Part shown: positions 1 through 7,619 of the stretch, in pieces | Position numbering within the stretch: position 1 is the first letter of the stretch | How the letters are laid out: each line of letters begins with the position of its first letter | DNA from: Corynebacterium massiliense DSM 45435 | Lineage (GTDB): Bacteria > Actinomycetota > Actinomycetes > Mycobacteriales > Mycobacteriaceae | Reading direction: 5' to 3' | NCBI RefSeq assembly: GCF_028609805.1 | Contig: NZ_CP063189.1 | Coordinates: 124,001-188,000 of the forward strand | DNA length: 64,000 nucleotides | Program-made: the position numbers and the translations under genes | Notes under the pieces: generated by a model | The model's database searches: none | What the model was told of the DNA's origin: nothing | The model's input: the letters and a program-made list of their open reading frames with translations, nothing else

Positions 1-542
1 ACGGCGGCGGCGTAGGCCGATCCGGCCAGGATGACCACGGTGGCCGCGGCTGGGAACCACCGGGTAAAGCGGTGCACCTTCGGCGACTCGATAAGGCGCG
101 GCTCCTCCAGTGGGCCGACGGGGCGGCCGGCAATAAACCGTCCAAGCCGCGGCAACCACGGCGCTAAGACGAGGAAGAACAGCACCATTTGGGCGAACGA
201 CAGCTGCTTGACCGGTACGTCGTAGGTCATGTTGAGCAGCCACACCACACCCAGTGAGACCGTGCCGATGAGACCGCCGAGCCACGCGGTGCGCCGCCAC
301 AGCACCAGAATTCCTGCGAGGAGTTCGACGGCGCCGGCGGTGAACTGGATGACCGGCGATAGCGCCATGAACGTCCAGAGGAAGCCCATGGGGGACTTCT
401 CACCCTGCGTGATGAGCAACTGGGAGTAGTCCACTACGCCCATCTGCATGAGGTTGAGCTTCATGACTGCGTAGGGCAGGACCATAAAGCAGATGAGGAG
501 GCGGGCGATCCAGTGCAGGATCCAGGGAATTTTCTTTTTCAT
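1..542 (-). CDS. DoxX-like integral membrane protein (3' end beyond window)
   Basis: About 180 residues are visible, from an ATG reading MKKKIPWILHW to the left edge, with no stop reached. Several hydrophobic stretches alternate with short charged loops: residues about 8-30, 62-80, 86-103, 112-128 and 160 onward. The pattern, with a short first helix, resembles DoxX/MauE-type four-helix membrane proteins, which often accompany redox or thiol enzymes. I see no catalytic motif. It lies downstream of the molybdenum-cofactor genes on the same strand, after a 73-bp gap, so co-transcription is possible but not shown. The DoxX assignment is by general appearance and could be another small membrane family. 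Confidence 0.6.
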   Translation of the reverse strand, partial: MKKKIPWILHWIARLLICFMVLPYAVMKLNLMQMGVVDYSQLLITQGEKSPMGFLWTFMALSPVIQFTAGAVELLAGILVLWRRTAWLGGLIGTVSLGVVWLLNMTYDVPVKQLSFAQMVLFFLVLAPWLPRLGRFIAGRPVGPLEEPRLIESPKVHRFTRWFPAAATVVILAGSAYAAA

Positions 543-615
543 ACCCGCAATTTTCACCCGCTACCCAGGAAGTTCGCATCAACCTCTGGGCTGAAATCCA
601 TGTCATCCCCGGGGG

Positions 616-1725
616 TTAGAGCTGGTCCTCCAGCCACGCGTTGATGCCGCCGCGCAGGGAGTACAGCGGGCCGTCGAGGCCGCGCTCCTGCAGGATTTTC
701 ACGGCCTGGGCCGAACGCTTGCCGCCGGCGCAGTGCAAGACGACCGGCTGGTCACGGTCGAGGGCCTGCTCCACCCCGGGAGGGGTGCCGCCGTCCTCGA
801 TGTCCGCGAGCGGGAAGTTCACGGAGCCGGGGATGGCTGCTTCTACGACCTCTTCCGGATCGCGCACATCGATAATCAGCGCGCCGTCGGGGATGCTGTC
901 TACTTCTTTCACGTCGTCGTGCATGGTGGTCTCCTCCAGTTCGGCGTTCCGCACAGCACGGGCAAGCACGACCCCCGCAGTGACCCGGCGGGCGGTCTCC
1001 GCGTGCGCGACGACAGGCAGGTACTCCCACGTCCCGTCGAGCGCGGAGAAGTAGCCCACCCGGCCCATGAGCGGGGTGCCTATTCCCGTGACGAGCTTGA
1101 TGGCTTCCATCGCCATCGCAGAACCGACAGTACCGACCACCGGCCCCAACACGCCGGCGGCCGCGCACGACGGCACCGTGCCCGGCGCGGGCGGGGTGGG
1201 GAAGACGTCCTCGAAAAGCGGTCCGTGGCCTGCCCAGAAGACCGACAGCTGCGCGTCGAAACCGAGGATGGATGCCCACACGTGGGGAATCCCCGCCCGC
1301 GCGCACGCCCACGAGGTGAGGTAGCGGGTGGCCAGGTTGTCCGAGCCGTCGAGGACGACGTCGACGTCGGCAAGAAGCCCCTGCGCGTTGTCCCGGGTGA
1401 GCCGGCCGTTTATCGCAGTGACCTCCACCTCCGGGTTGAGGGCATCCAGCGCGGCCCGGGCGGAATCCACCTTGGGCGTGCCCACGGCGGCAGTGGAGTG
1501 GATGACCTGGCGGTGCAGGTTGGACAGGCTGACCTCGTCGTCATCGATCACGGTCACATGGCCCACGCCCGCACCGGCGAGGTAGAGGAGCGCCGGCGAA
1601 CCGAGCCCGCCCGCACCAACGACGAGGACGTGGGCGCGAAGCAGCTTTTCCTGCGCCGCGCCGCCGAAACCGGCCAGGGATACCTGGCGGACGTACCGCG
1701 CCAGCTGCTGGTTGGTCAGGCTCAT
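616..1725 (-). CDS. moeZ: MoeZ/MoeB-like adenylyltransferase-sulfurtransferase
   Basis: A 369-residue E1-like enzyme that would adenylate the C-terminal glycine of a MoaD-type carrier protein and load sulfur on it. The N-terminal ThiF/MoeB domain (about 1-250) has RYVRQVSL, the nucleotide loop GAGGLGSPALLYLAGAGVG and SCAAAGVLGPVVG with a candidate catalytic Cys. The C-terminal rhodanese domain (about 275-369) carries the active loop CAGGKRS near residue 332. The zinc CxxC pairs of E. coli MoeB are not obvious. The start is set at MSLTNQQ because its ATG overlaps the moaE stop as ATGA; upstream codons in this frame only shadow moaE. It is the last gene of moeA-moaB-moaE-moeZ, and the partner MoaD is encoded divergently nearby. 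Confidence 0.9.
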   Translation of the reverse strand: MSLTNQQLARYVRQVSLAGFGGAAQEKLLRAHVLVVGAGGLGSPALLYLAGAGVGHVTVIDDDEVSLSNLHRQVIHSTAAVGTPKVDSARAALDALNPEVEVTAINGRLTRDNAQGLLADVDVVLDGSDNLATRYLTSWACARAGIPHVWASILGFDAQLSVFWAGHGPLFEDVFPTPPAPGTVPSCAAAGVLGPVVGTVGSAMAMEAIKLVTGIGTPLMGRVGYFSALDGTWEYLPVVAHAETARRVTAGVVLARAVRNAELEETTMHDDVKEVDSIPDGALIIDVRDPEEVVEAAIPGSVNFPLADIEDGGTPPGVEQALDRDQPVVLHCAGGKRSAQAVKILQERGLDGPLYSLRGGINAWLEDQL

Positions 1726-2189
1726 TCGAGCCCCACCCACTGGGTGCCGCCTTCTGCCAGCTCCTGCTCCTTCCAGATGGGCACGTCCGCCTTGGTGCGG
1801 TCGGCGATCTCCTCGCAGGCCGCAAACGCCGCCCCGCGGTGGGCGGCGGCGACCACGACGACGAAGGCGGCGTGCCCAATCGGCACGTCCCCGGTGCGGT
1901 GGGCCGCCCACGCGCGGACGGGGTGCGCGGCGGTAACGGTGTGGAGCACACGCATCAGCTCGGCGGGGGCGCTCGGGTGCGCCTCGTACGCCAGCGCGGC
2001 GACGCGGTTGCCGCCATCGTGGTCGCGCACCACGCCCTCGAAGGTGACCAGCGCCCCCATCGCGCGGGTCATGGTCTCGCGCCGGGCCTGCGCCACGAGC
2101 GGCTCCAGTGGTTTATCGGTGATGACCGCGCCGACGACCTTCCCGGTCTGCGCGGCGACGTAGTCCGGATCCGGGCGGTTAGTGCTCAC
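1722..2189 (-). CDS. moaE: Molybdopterin synthase catalytic subunit MoaE
   Basis: 155 residues, normal length for MoaE, the large subunit of molybdopterin synthase that converts cyclic pyranopterin monophosphate to molybdopterin with sulfur from thiocarboxylated MoaD. Family marks are GALVTFEGVVRDHD, the EAHP segment, RTGDVPIGHAAFVVVVAAAHR and the lysine-bearing active-site stretch ADVPIWKEQE near residues 137-146. It overlaps moaB by 11 bp upstream and moeZ by 4 bp downstream, which suggests translational coupling within one mRNA. Confidence 0.93.
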   Translation of the reverse strand: MSTNRPDPDYVAAQTGKVVGAVITDKPLEPLVAQARRETMTRAMGALVTFEGVVRDHDGGNRVAALAYEAHPSAPAELMRVLHTVTAAHPVRAWAAHRTGDVPIGHAAFVVVVAAAHRGAAFAACEEIADRTKADVPIWKEQELAEGGTQWVGLE

Positions 2190-2652
2190 GGTTGCCCTCC
2201 GCGAGGTCGAGCAGGTGGCCCAGGACAGGTTCCAGCACGGCGCAGCCGTCTTTCACCCCGCCCCGGGAGCCGGGCAGGGTCATCACGAAGGTGCCGTGGG
2301 TGGTCATCCCCGCCACCGCGCGCGAGGCGATCGCGGTGGGGGTGTGCTTGAGCCCCTCCGCCCAAAAGGCGTGGACGATGCCGGGCAGATGCTTGACGAT
2401 GTGCCGCTCCACCGCCTCCACCGTCTGATCGTCACCGGTAATCCCGGTGCCGCCGGAGGTAAGGAGGACGGAGGGGGCGCTGGCAAGCGCGGCGTCGACC
2501 GCCTGAGCGATGTCCGCGTCCGCGACGACGGCCGCATCGGGAGTATCAATCCCTTGCGCACGTAGGAAATCCACCGCGCGGGGGCCAGACGTGTCCGTCA
2601 ACGAACCGCTTGCCGCCCGGGTGCTGGCGACGATGACGTGACCTTTTCGCAT
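2179..2652 (-). CDS. moaB: MoaB/Mog family molybdopterin adenylyltransferase
   Basis: 157 residues, a compact MogA/MoaB-fold protein that would adenylate molybdopterin before metal insertion by MoeA. The nucleotide and pterin site is marked by SVLLTSGGTGITGDDQTVEAVE and by LPGSRGGVKDGC near the C-terminus. The start MRKGHVIV is chosen because the ATG lies just after the moeA stop (2-bp gap); a much longer frame upstream only shadows moeA. Whether it is active MogA-type or structural MoaB-type cannot be told from sequence alone. Confidence 0.88.
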   Translation of the reverse strand: MRKGHVIVASTRAASGSLTDTSGPRAVDFLRAQGIDTPDAAVVADADIAQAVDAALASAPSVLLTSGGTGITGDDQTVEAVERHIVKHLPGIVHAFWAEGLKHTPTAIASRAVAGMTTHGTFVMTLPGSRGGVKDGCAVLEPVLGHLLDLAEGNREH

Positions 2653-2654
2653 AC

Positions 2655-3806
2655 CTAGAAAGGGTAGACGACCACGTCGGCGCCGCCGGGAAGAGAATGT
2701 CCCGCCGGGATGCGGATAAGGCAGTTCGCGCCCACCGCCTGCGCGATGAGGTGGGATCCGGCCCCACCGAGGACGCGAGCCTTCCCGTCGCGCAGTACCC
2801 CGCGGTAGAACCGCTCCTTGTGCGGCAACCCCGCAACCGGCTCGTGAGCCTCCAGCGCGGCCCGCTGCGGGCCGGGGGCGGCGCCCAGCACGGGCGCGAC
2901 GTAGAGCCGGAAGCTCACCAAAGTAGACACCGGGTTGCCGGGCATGCAGATGCACGGCGTGCCGCGGTAGACGGCCAGCCCCTGCGGGCCGCCGGGCTGC
3001 TGCGCGACGTGGCCGAACCAGCCGTGCGGCTCCAAAATGTCGCGGACCACCTCGAACTTCCCGTGACTGATCCCGCCGGAGGTGAGCACGGCATCGGGGC
3101 CATGCGTGGCGATGGCCCGGTCCAACCGCTCCCGCAGCGCGCCGGGATCGTCGTCGGTGTGAAGCGTATCCGCGACCTCGATGCCCGCCTGGGCGCACGC
3201 GGCGGCGAGCATCGGGCCGTTCGAGTCCGGGATCTGCGAGCCGATCTCCTTGCCGCCGGTGACGATGACCACGCGCGCCGGGCGGGTGACCGTGACGCTC
3301 GTGAGATCTTGGCCGGCCAGGGTGGCCACCACGATCGGATCGACGACCGTGCCCGCGGGGACAAGGACCTCGCCGCGCCGGGCATCCGATCCGGCCGCGC
3401 GGACGAACTTCCCGTCCAGGCTGGCGGGGGCGGTCACCTGCGCGCCTTCTTCAGCGAACTCGCCGGGCGTGCAGTCCTCAACCGGAACGACGCAGGCGGT
3501 GCCGCGGGGGACCGGCGCGCCGGTCATGATGGGGGCGGCGAGGCCGTCTAACCCGCCCGGGTACAACGCGGCGGCATCGGCTCCTGCGGCAATCGTCGGG
3601 CCCACGGTGAACGATCCGCCCGCTGTATCGGGCAGGGCGTAGCCGTCCATCTGCGAGTTGTGGAAGCGCGGCGAGTCGAATTGCGCCACCGTATCCGTGG
3701 CGGTGCGCGCCCGGCGTTGTACCGCCTCCAGCAGGGGGAGGGTGACGGTGCCGCGGTGGCCGGCCGCCTCGCGCACCGCCGCGAGGTGATCGTCATAGGT
3801 ACGCAT
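2655..3806 (-). CDS. moeA: Molybdopterin molybdenumtransferase MoeA
   Basis: 383 residues, near the usual ~400, inserting molybdate into adenylated molybdopterin. Recognisable blocks are QMDGYALP (residues ~52-59), MTGAPVPRGTACVVPVED, the MogA-like domain with LTSGGISHGKFEVV (~244-257) and MPGNPVSTLVSF (~288-299). The canonical SGGVSxGD appears here as SGGISHGK, a small variation. It is the first gene of a four-gene minus-strand operon. A -10 box TATTCT (minus strand, 3814-3819) sits 7 nt before the ATG with no room for a ribosome site, indicating leaderless translation; it abuts the moaD -10 box. Confidence 0.93.
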   Translation of the reverse strand: MRTYDDHLAAVREAAGHRGTVTLPLLEAVQRRARTATDTVAQFDSPRFHNSQMDGYALPDTAGGSFTVGPTIAAGADAAALYPGGLDGLAAPIMTGAPVPRGTACVVPVEDCTPGEFAEEGAQVTAPASLDGKFVRAAGSDARRGEVLVPAGTVVDPIVVATLAGQDLTSVTVTRPARVVIVTGGKEIGSQIPDSNGPMLAAACAQAGIEVADTLHTDDDPGALRERLDRAIATHGPDAVLTSGGISHGKFEVVRDILEPHGWFGHVAQQPGGPQGLAVYRGTPCICMPGNPVSTLVSFRLYVAPVLGAAPGPQRAALEAHEPVAGLPHKERFYRGVLRDGKARVLGGAGSHLIAQAVGANCLIRIPAGHSLPGGADVVVYPF

Positions 3807-3813
3807 GGATCTC

Positions 3814-3825
3814 AGAATATATAGT
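3814..3825. promoter_or_regulatory. Back-to-back divergent -10 boxes of moeA and moaD
   Basis: Minus-strand TATTCT (3814-3819) lies 7 nt before the moeA ATG. Plus-strand TATAGT (3820-3825) lies 7 nt before the moaD ATG at 3833. The two hexamers touch. Each spacing fits the leaderless TANNNT pattern seen at other genes in this window. Assignment is by motif and spacing only. Confidence 0.5.
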
Positions 3826-3832
3826 GAGCGCC

Positions 3833-4105
3833 ATGTTGGATGTCCACTACTTCGCCGCCGCCCGGGCGGCCGCGGGCGCCTCCCACGAGCGTCTGGATAA
3901 TCCCCCGGCGACGCTGGGCGAGCTCGTTGACCACCTGGCGGATACCCACGCAGGGACGACGGACGCGGGGATGGGGCTGGCGGACATCGTCAAGCGCTGC
4001 TCGTTCCTGCTCGATGGCGCCAACGCGGAAACGGTTGGCGGTCGCGCCGCTTCGCTGGCGGGGGTGAGTCGCGTGGATATCCTCCCGCCGTTTGCTGGGG
4101 GTTAG
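3833..4105 (+). CDS. moaD: MoaD-type molybdopterin synthase sulfur carrier
   Basis: A 90-residue beta-grasp protein ending in the diagnostic Gly-Gly tail (PPFAGG). It is the small subunit of molybdopterin synthase: the C-terminal glycine is adenylated and thiocarboxylated by the MoeZ-like enzyme and delivers sulfur to MoaE. Residues 1-20 (MLDVHYFAAARAAAGA) match the usual first strand and helix. ATG at 3833 is preferred over GTG at 3824 because TATAGT lies 7 nt upstream of it, the leaderless pattern. It is transcribed away from the other Moco genes and overlaps the convergent holin-like gene by 4 bp. Confidence 0.85.
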   Translation: MLDVHYFAAARAAAGASHERLDNPPATLGELVDHLADTHAGTTDAGMGLADIVKRCSFLLDGANAETVGGRAASLAGVSRVDILPPFAGG

Positions 4106-4509
4106 CGCGCGGCCGCGCGCAGCGGGCTGGTCACCGCGTTGATGATGGAGGAGACGATGGCCAGGGCGATCGCGCCGAAGATGGCGGCCCACCAGTTGGA
4201 GATGTGCAGCTCGCCCAGGCCCAGGTCCAACGACTGGAGTAGCCAGGCGGTGAGGTAGAGCACCGCGCCGTTGATGACCAGGGAGAAAAGGCCCAAGGTC
4301 AGGCAGGTAATCGGGGCGCCGAACAGGCGCAGGACTGGGGCGATGAACGTGTTGACCACGACGAAGACCACGGCGACGGTGACAAACGCGCCGGCCTCGC
4401 TGCCGCCCGCGGTCGGGGTGATGCTGAGACCCGGGATGAGCTTGACCACGAACCACAGGGCGGCGGCTACGCAGACGACGTGGAGGAGGAAGTTGAGGAA
4501 AGAACGCAT
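4102..4509 (-). CDS. Phage-holin-family (DUF360-like) small membrane protein
   Basis: 135 residues with four predicted membrane helices: about 4-22, 34-56 (AFVTVAVVFVVVNTFIAPVL), 60-82 and 100-122. The PITCLTLGLFSLVINGAVLYL segment is typical of the bacterial 'phage holin family' membrane proteins, which are chromosomal and of unknown function despite the name. The start MRSFLNFLLH is preferred; a longer frame upstream adds a charged, non-homologous leader. It converges on moaD with overlapping stop codons. Confidence 0.75.
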   Translation of the reverse strand: MRSFLNFLLHVVCVAAALWFVVKLIPGLSITPTAGGSEAGAFVTVAVVFVVVNTFIAPVLRLFGAPITCLTLGLFSLVINGAVLYLTAWLLQSLDLGLGELHISNWWAAIFGAIALAIVSSIINAVTSPLRAAAR

Positions 4510-4576
4510 GGGCAACAGCCTAACTTTCCTCTGAGTTTGGTGCGCTGACGTGCGGCAGGTACTGTGTATAAACACT

Positions 4577-4668
4577 GGAGACGTGCCAGAGCGGCCGAAT
4601 GGGGCTCACTGCTAATGAGTTGCCCTCTTAACGGAGGGCCGGAGGTTCAAATCCTCTCGTCTCCGCCA
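4577..4668 (+). tRNA. tRNA-Ser (GCT)
   Basis: Class II tRNA with a long variable arm. The acceptor stem GGAGACG pairs with CGTCTCC, the anticodon loop is CTGCTAA (anticodon GCT), the T arm is GGAGGTTCAAATCCTCT, and CCA is encoded at 4666-4668. A TATAAA -10 box lies at about 4567-4572. Confidence 0.97.
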
Positions 4669-4676
4669 CATACAGA

Positions 4677-4710
4677 TGCCTCCCCTGCGAGAAGCGGGGG
4701 AGGCATTTTT
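4677..4710 (+). terminator. Rho-independent terminator after tRNA-Ser
   Basis: A GC-rich stem (TGCCTCCCC with GGGGAGGCA, one bulged G) and loop are followed by TTTTT. It ends 48 bp before mgtE, which leaves no space for an Mg2+ riboswitch between the two. Confidence 0.85.
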
Positions 4711-4758
4711 CATCTATTGTCAAGGGCCGATAGGTATCCAGGCGAGAGGTGGCAGCTA

Positions 4759-6123
4759 ATGACCATGTCGGTAGACGAGACCATCGGCGCGCTCGAGCTC
4801 ATGCTGCGTTCCGGCAGCGACATCGACCCGGAAGACGCCCCGAAGATGCAGGCGCTTCTGGACGAGCCGCCGATCCAGGACGTCGTCGCCCTCGTCGAGC
4901 GCCAGAACCCCGTGCGCGCGGCGGTGGTGCTCCGCCTGCTCAGCCGGGAAAAGTCCATTGCTGTTTTCGACGCCCTCGACGCCGCGCACCAGGCGGACAT
5001 TATCGACGAGCTGGGCAACTCCGACGTCTACGAGTTCTTCGACGCCCTCGAGCCGGAAGACCGCGTGTCGTTGCTGGACGAGCTGCCGGCGGAGATCGCG
5101 GACCGCCTGCTGCGCAGCCTGGACAAGCCCGACCAGGACATCACCGGGGTGGTGCTCGGTTACCCGAAGGGTTCGGTGGGCCGCCGCATGTCGCCGGAGG
5201 TGCCGGACATCTACCGCGAGATGACGGTGGACGAGGCGCTGGAAAAGCTGCGGCGCGAGGCGCCGGACCTGGAGACCATCTACACGGTGCCCATCGTGCG
5301 CAAGGACCGGCGCCTGGTGGGTGTGATGAGCCTGCGTGAGCTCTTCATCGCCAAGTCCGGCCGCATGGTCGAGGATCTGATGCACGAGCCCATCTACGCC
5401 TACGCGCAGGCGGACGCGGAGGAGACCGCGCGCTGGTTTTTGCCGCTCGACCTTCTGGCCCTGCCGATTGTCGATGACTCCGACCGCCTCATCGGCCTGC
5501 TCACCTGGGACGATGCGGCCGACATCGTGGAGGAAGAGGACAGTGAGGACTCTGCGCGTTCCGGCGGTACGGAGGCGCTGCAGCAGCCGTACATGTCCAC
5601 CCCGCTGCTCAAGCTGGTGCGCTCGCGCATCGTCTGGCTGCTCGTGCTCGCCGTCTCCGCCATCCTCACGGTGAAGGTGCTCGATTCCTTTGAGTCTGTG
5701 CTGGAGCAGGCCGTGGTGCTGTCCCTGTTCATCCCGCTGTTGACCGGCACGGGCGGCAACACGGGCAACCAGGCGGCGACGACGGTCACCCGTGCGCTGG
5801 CGCTTGGCGATGTCCGAAAGAGCGACGTCCTCCAGGTCATGTGGCGCGAGATGCGCGTGGGCATGCTGCTCGGCGCGACGCTGGGCATCCTCGGCTTCAT
5901 CATCGCCTCGCTGGTCTACGACATGCACATCGGCCTCGTCATCGGCACGACCCTGCTGGGCATTTGCACCTTGTCCGCCACCGTGGGCGGTGTCATGCCG
6001 ATTCTGGCCAAGGTGGTCGGCGCGGACCCGGCTGTGTTTTCGAATCCGTTCATCTCCACCTTCTGCGACGCCGCGGGCCTTATCATTTACTTCTTCATCG
6101 CCCGCGCCGTGCTCGGCTTATAG
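4759..6123 (+). CDS. mgtE: MgtE family magnesium transporter
   Basis: 454 residues, standard MgtE length. The cytosolic N-domain of helical repeats (about 1-130, with LLDEPPIQDVVALVERQ and ELPAEIADRLLRSL) is followed by a CBS-domain pair (about 135-260: YTVPIVRKDRRLVGVMSLREL and LPIVDDSDRLIGLLTWDDAADI) and five membrane helices (about 290-454). The pore motif LLTGTGGNTGNQAATTVTRAL is intact. In the family the N and CBS domains sense cytosolic Mg2+ and gate the channel. ATG at 4759 has GAGAGGTGG upstream at a suitable distance; a second ATG two codons on is possible. Confidence 0.93.
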   Translation: MTMSVDETIGALELMLRSGSDIDPEDAPKMQALLDEPPIQDVVALVERQNPVRAAVVLRLLSREKSIAVFDALDAAHQADIIDELGNSDVYEFFDALEPEDRVSLLDELPAEIADRLLRSLDKPDQDITGVVLGYPKGSVGRRMSPEVPDIYREMTVDEALEKLRREAPDLETIYTVPIVRKDRRLVGVMSLRELFIAKSGRMVEDLMHEPIYAYAQADAEETARWFLPLDLLALPIVDDSDRLIGLLTWDDAADIVEEEDSEDSARSGGTEALQQPYMSTPLLKLVRSRIVWLLVLAVSAILTVKVLDSFESVLEQAVVLSLFIPLLTGTGGNTGNQAATTVTRALALGDVRKSDVLQVMWREMRVGMLLGATLGILGFIIASLVYDMHIGLVIGTTLLGICTLSATVGGVMPILAKVVGADPAVFSNPFISTFCDAAGLIIYFFIARAVLGL

Positions 6124-6217
6124 CGCGCCGTAACCGGCCGTTAACCAGCTGTTTTGTTCCGTGGGTGGAAGCCGACTATAGTTACATCTCGTTGCAAAGA
6201 GCGATTCTTCGCAGCAT

Positions 6218-6290
6218 GCGCCCGTAGCTCAACGGATAGAGCATCTGACTACGGATCAGAAGGTTGGGGGTTCGAATCCCTCCGGGCGCA
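6218..6290 (+). tRNA. tRNA-Arg (ACG)
   Basis: 73-nt tRNA. The acceptor GCGCCCG pairs with CGGGCGC, the anticodon loop is CTACGGA (anticodon ACG), and the T arm is GGGGGTTCGAATCCCTC. CCA is not encoded. The last 12 bases belong to a 16-bp sequence repeated beyond the adjacent insertion element, so the tRNA stays complete. Confidence 0.97.
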
Positions 6291-6294
6291 CAAA
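6279..6294 (+). repeat. 16-bp direct repeat, left copy (tRNA-Arg 3' end)
   Basis: CCTCCGGGCGCACAAA, covering the end of tRNA-Arg and 4 bases beyond. An identical copy lies at 9192-9207, directly outside the right inverted repeat of the IS481-type element. The simplest reading is a target-site duplication, though 16 bp is at or beyond the upper end of what I expect for this family. Confidence 0.85.
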
Positions 6295-6347
6295 TGTCCT
6301 GTGTCGCGTCATAGTTGACAAAACTGTCGCGACATCGTTGACAGATG

Positions 6348-6384
6348 GGCGTCCGCCGAGTTTTTTTCTCGGTGGGCGCCTTTT
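6348..6384 (+). terminator. Hairpin terminator inside the left end of the IS481-type element
   Basis: A near-perfect 13-bp stem (6348-6360 with 6368-6380), a T7 loop and a trailing TTTT on the plus strand. It would stop transcription entering the element from tRNA-Arg. On the minus strand, downstream of the transposase, it has no T run, so it seems to act as an insulator rather than as the transposase terminator. Confidence 0.65.
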
Positions 6385-6423
6385 GTTTTCTGGGGGTTAG
6401 TTGAGTGGGGGTTCGCCGTGTTT

Positions 6424-7584
6424 CTAGATTGGGGCTTGGTAGTTGCGGCTGGTGTCGATGTAGTGCTCGGTGATGATGGCGCCGGTGTCTTTGAGTGATG
6501 TGGTGATGTGGCGGTCTTTGATGATCATCAGGACGTGGTGGCCGGTGTATTTTCGGCCCATTCCTAGGTGGTAAAGCCTGCCTGCGTAGCGGATGGTGCA
6601 GCGGCCGGCTTTGTCGACTTTGTCGTTGCGTGTACGCCATTCTTCGGTGGGGTTGTCGTCGGGGCTGGCTTTCGTGGATGCGTTGTAGACCTCGTATGGG
6701 GTGCGTCTGCCGAGGGCTCGGTGTGGGCGGTTGGTGTTGTAGTAGGCGGCGAATCGGTCGAGTTGTTGTTGTAGTTCGTCGATGGTGTTGACGGTGGGTT
6801 GGCGCGATAGCCACCGTTTGAGTGTTTGGTGGAATCGTTCGATTTTTCCTTGGGTTTGTGGGTGTCCTGGCCTGCCGTTTTTCTGTTGGATCCGGTGGTT
6901 GCGGATGAGTTTTTCGAAGGCGTTACGGCCGCCTTTTGCCCCGGCGTTGCGGGCGGTAAACACCAGCCCGTTGTCGGTGAGGGTGGATTGTGGTGGGCCG
7001 AAGTCGCTGATGAGGTGTGATAGTTCGTCGGCGACGGCAGGCCCAGAAAAGGACCGGCTGGCTGTAATGGACAGCAGCAGTCGGGAGTGGTCGTCGATGA
7101 AGTCGAGGATTTCGACGCGTCTTCCGCCGGTGAGATATGCGTGTGTGATGTCTGCTTGCCAGCATTCATTGGGGCGGGATGCTTCGAAGCGGATAAATGA
7201 GGTTCTCGGCCGCTTTTTTGGTTCTGGCTGCACGAGGCCGTGGTCGCGGAGGATGCGCACGATCGTCGAGGTAGATGGGGCATACATACCTTGTTGTTCC
7301 AGGTGGAACTGGATGGTTTCTGCCCCGGAATCCAGCCCGGAGTGGTCGAGCTGTTTGCGCATGTTGATGATGGTTTTCTTGAGCTTTTTGGATACTGCGC
7401 GTGGGTTGGAGTGCGGTGCTTTCGACTTCGGCTTTACCGCTTGTGGACCGCCAGTGTCGTAGCGGCGGAGTAAGGCGTAGACCCACTGGCGGGACACGTT
7501 GAAACGCGTAGCGACTCGAGCGACTGGTTGGTGTTGCTCACGGACAGCTTTGATGATCGCGAGATTGCGGTTCGGACTATTCAT
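6424..7584 (-). CDS. IS481 family transposase
   Basis: 386 residues. The N-terminal helix-turn-helix region (RVATRFNVSRQWVYALLRRY, about 20-40) precedes an rve-type DDE core: QADITHAYL (first Asp), LTDNGLVF (second Asp) and GRPGHPQTQGKIERFHQTLKRWL with the Glu. The C-terminus NRPHRALGRRTPYEVY is typical. The start MNSPNRNLAII is chosen; it lies just inside a copy of the GTTGACA-containing subterminal repeat, so transposase binding could control its own expression. The frame is intact and the element may be active, although the upstream region is split by the IS256-type insertion 36 bp before the start codon. Confidence 0.92.
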   Translation of the reverse strand: MNSPNRNLAIIKAVREQHQPVARVATRFNVSRQWVYALLRRYDTGGPQAVKPKSKAPHSNPRAVSKKLKKTIINMRKQLDHSGLDSGAETIQFHLEQQGMYAPSTSTIVRILRDHGLVQPEPKKRPRTSFIRFEASRPNECWQADITHAYLTGGRRVEILDFIDDHSRLLLSITASRSFSGPAVADELSHLISDFGPPQSTLTDNGLVFTARNAGAKGGRNAFEKLIRNHRIQQKNGRPGHPQTQGKIERFHQTLKRWLSRQPTVNTIDELQQQLDRFAAYYNTNRPHRALGRRTPYEVYNASTKASPDDNPTEEWRTRNDKVDKAGRCTIRYAGRLYHLGMGRKYTGHHVLMIIKDRHITTSLKDTGAIITEHYIDTSRNYQAPI

Positions 7585-7598
7585 GCTGTCAACGATGA

Positions 7599-7619
7599 CG
7601 CGACACACCTGTCAACTGT
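7599..7619 (+). repeat. 21-bp direct repeat flanking the IS256-type element (left copy)
   Basis: A 21-base sequence beginning CGCGACACACC and ending CAACTGT is repeated exactly at 9061-9081, immediately on the other side of the IS256-type element. It is much longer than the 8-9 bp duplications usual for IS256 elements. A related copy at 9122-9142 shares 19 of these bases and continues with CA. Confidence 0.85.

Noticed and set aside
1726-1911. A 62-residue N-terminal extension of the MoeZ-like protein
   Set aside because: It lies inside moaE, is Arg/Gly-rich shadow sequence, and homology begins at MSLTNQQ.
4711-4758. An Mg2+ riboswitch in front of mgtE
   Set aside because: Only 48 bp lie between the tRNA terminator and the start codon, too little for an M-box or mgtA-type leader.
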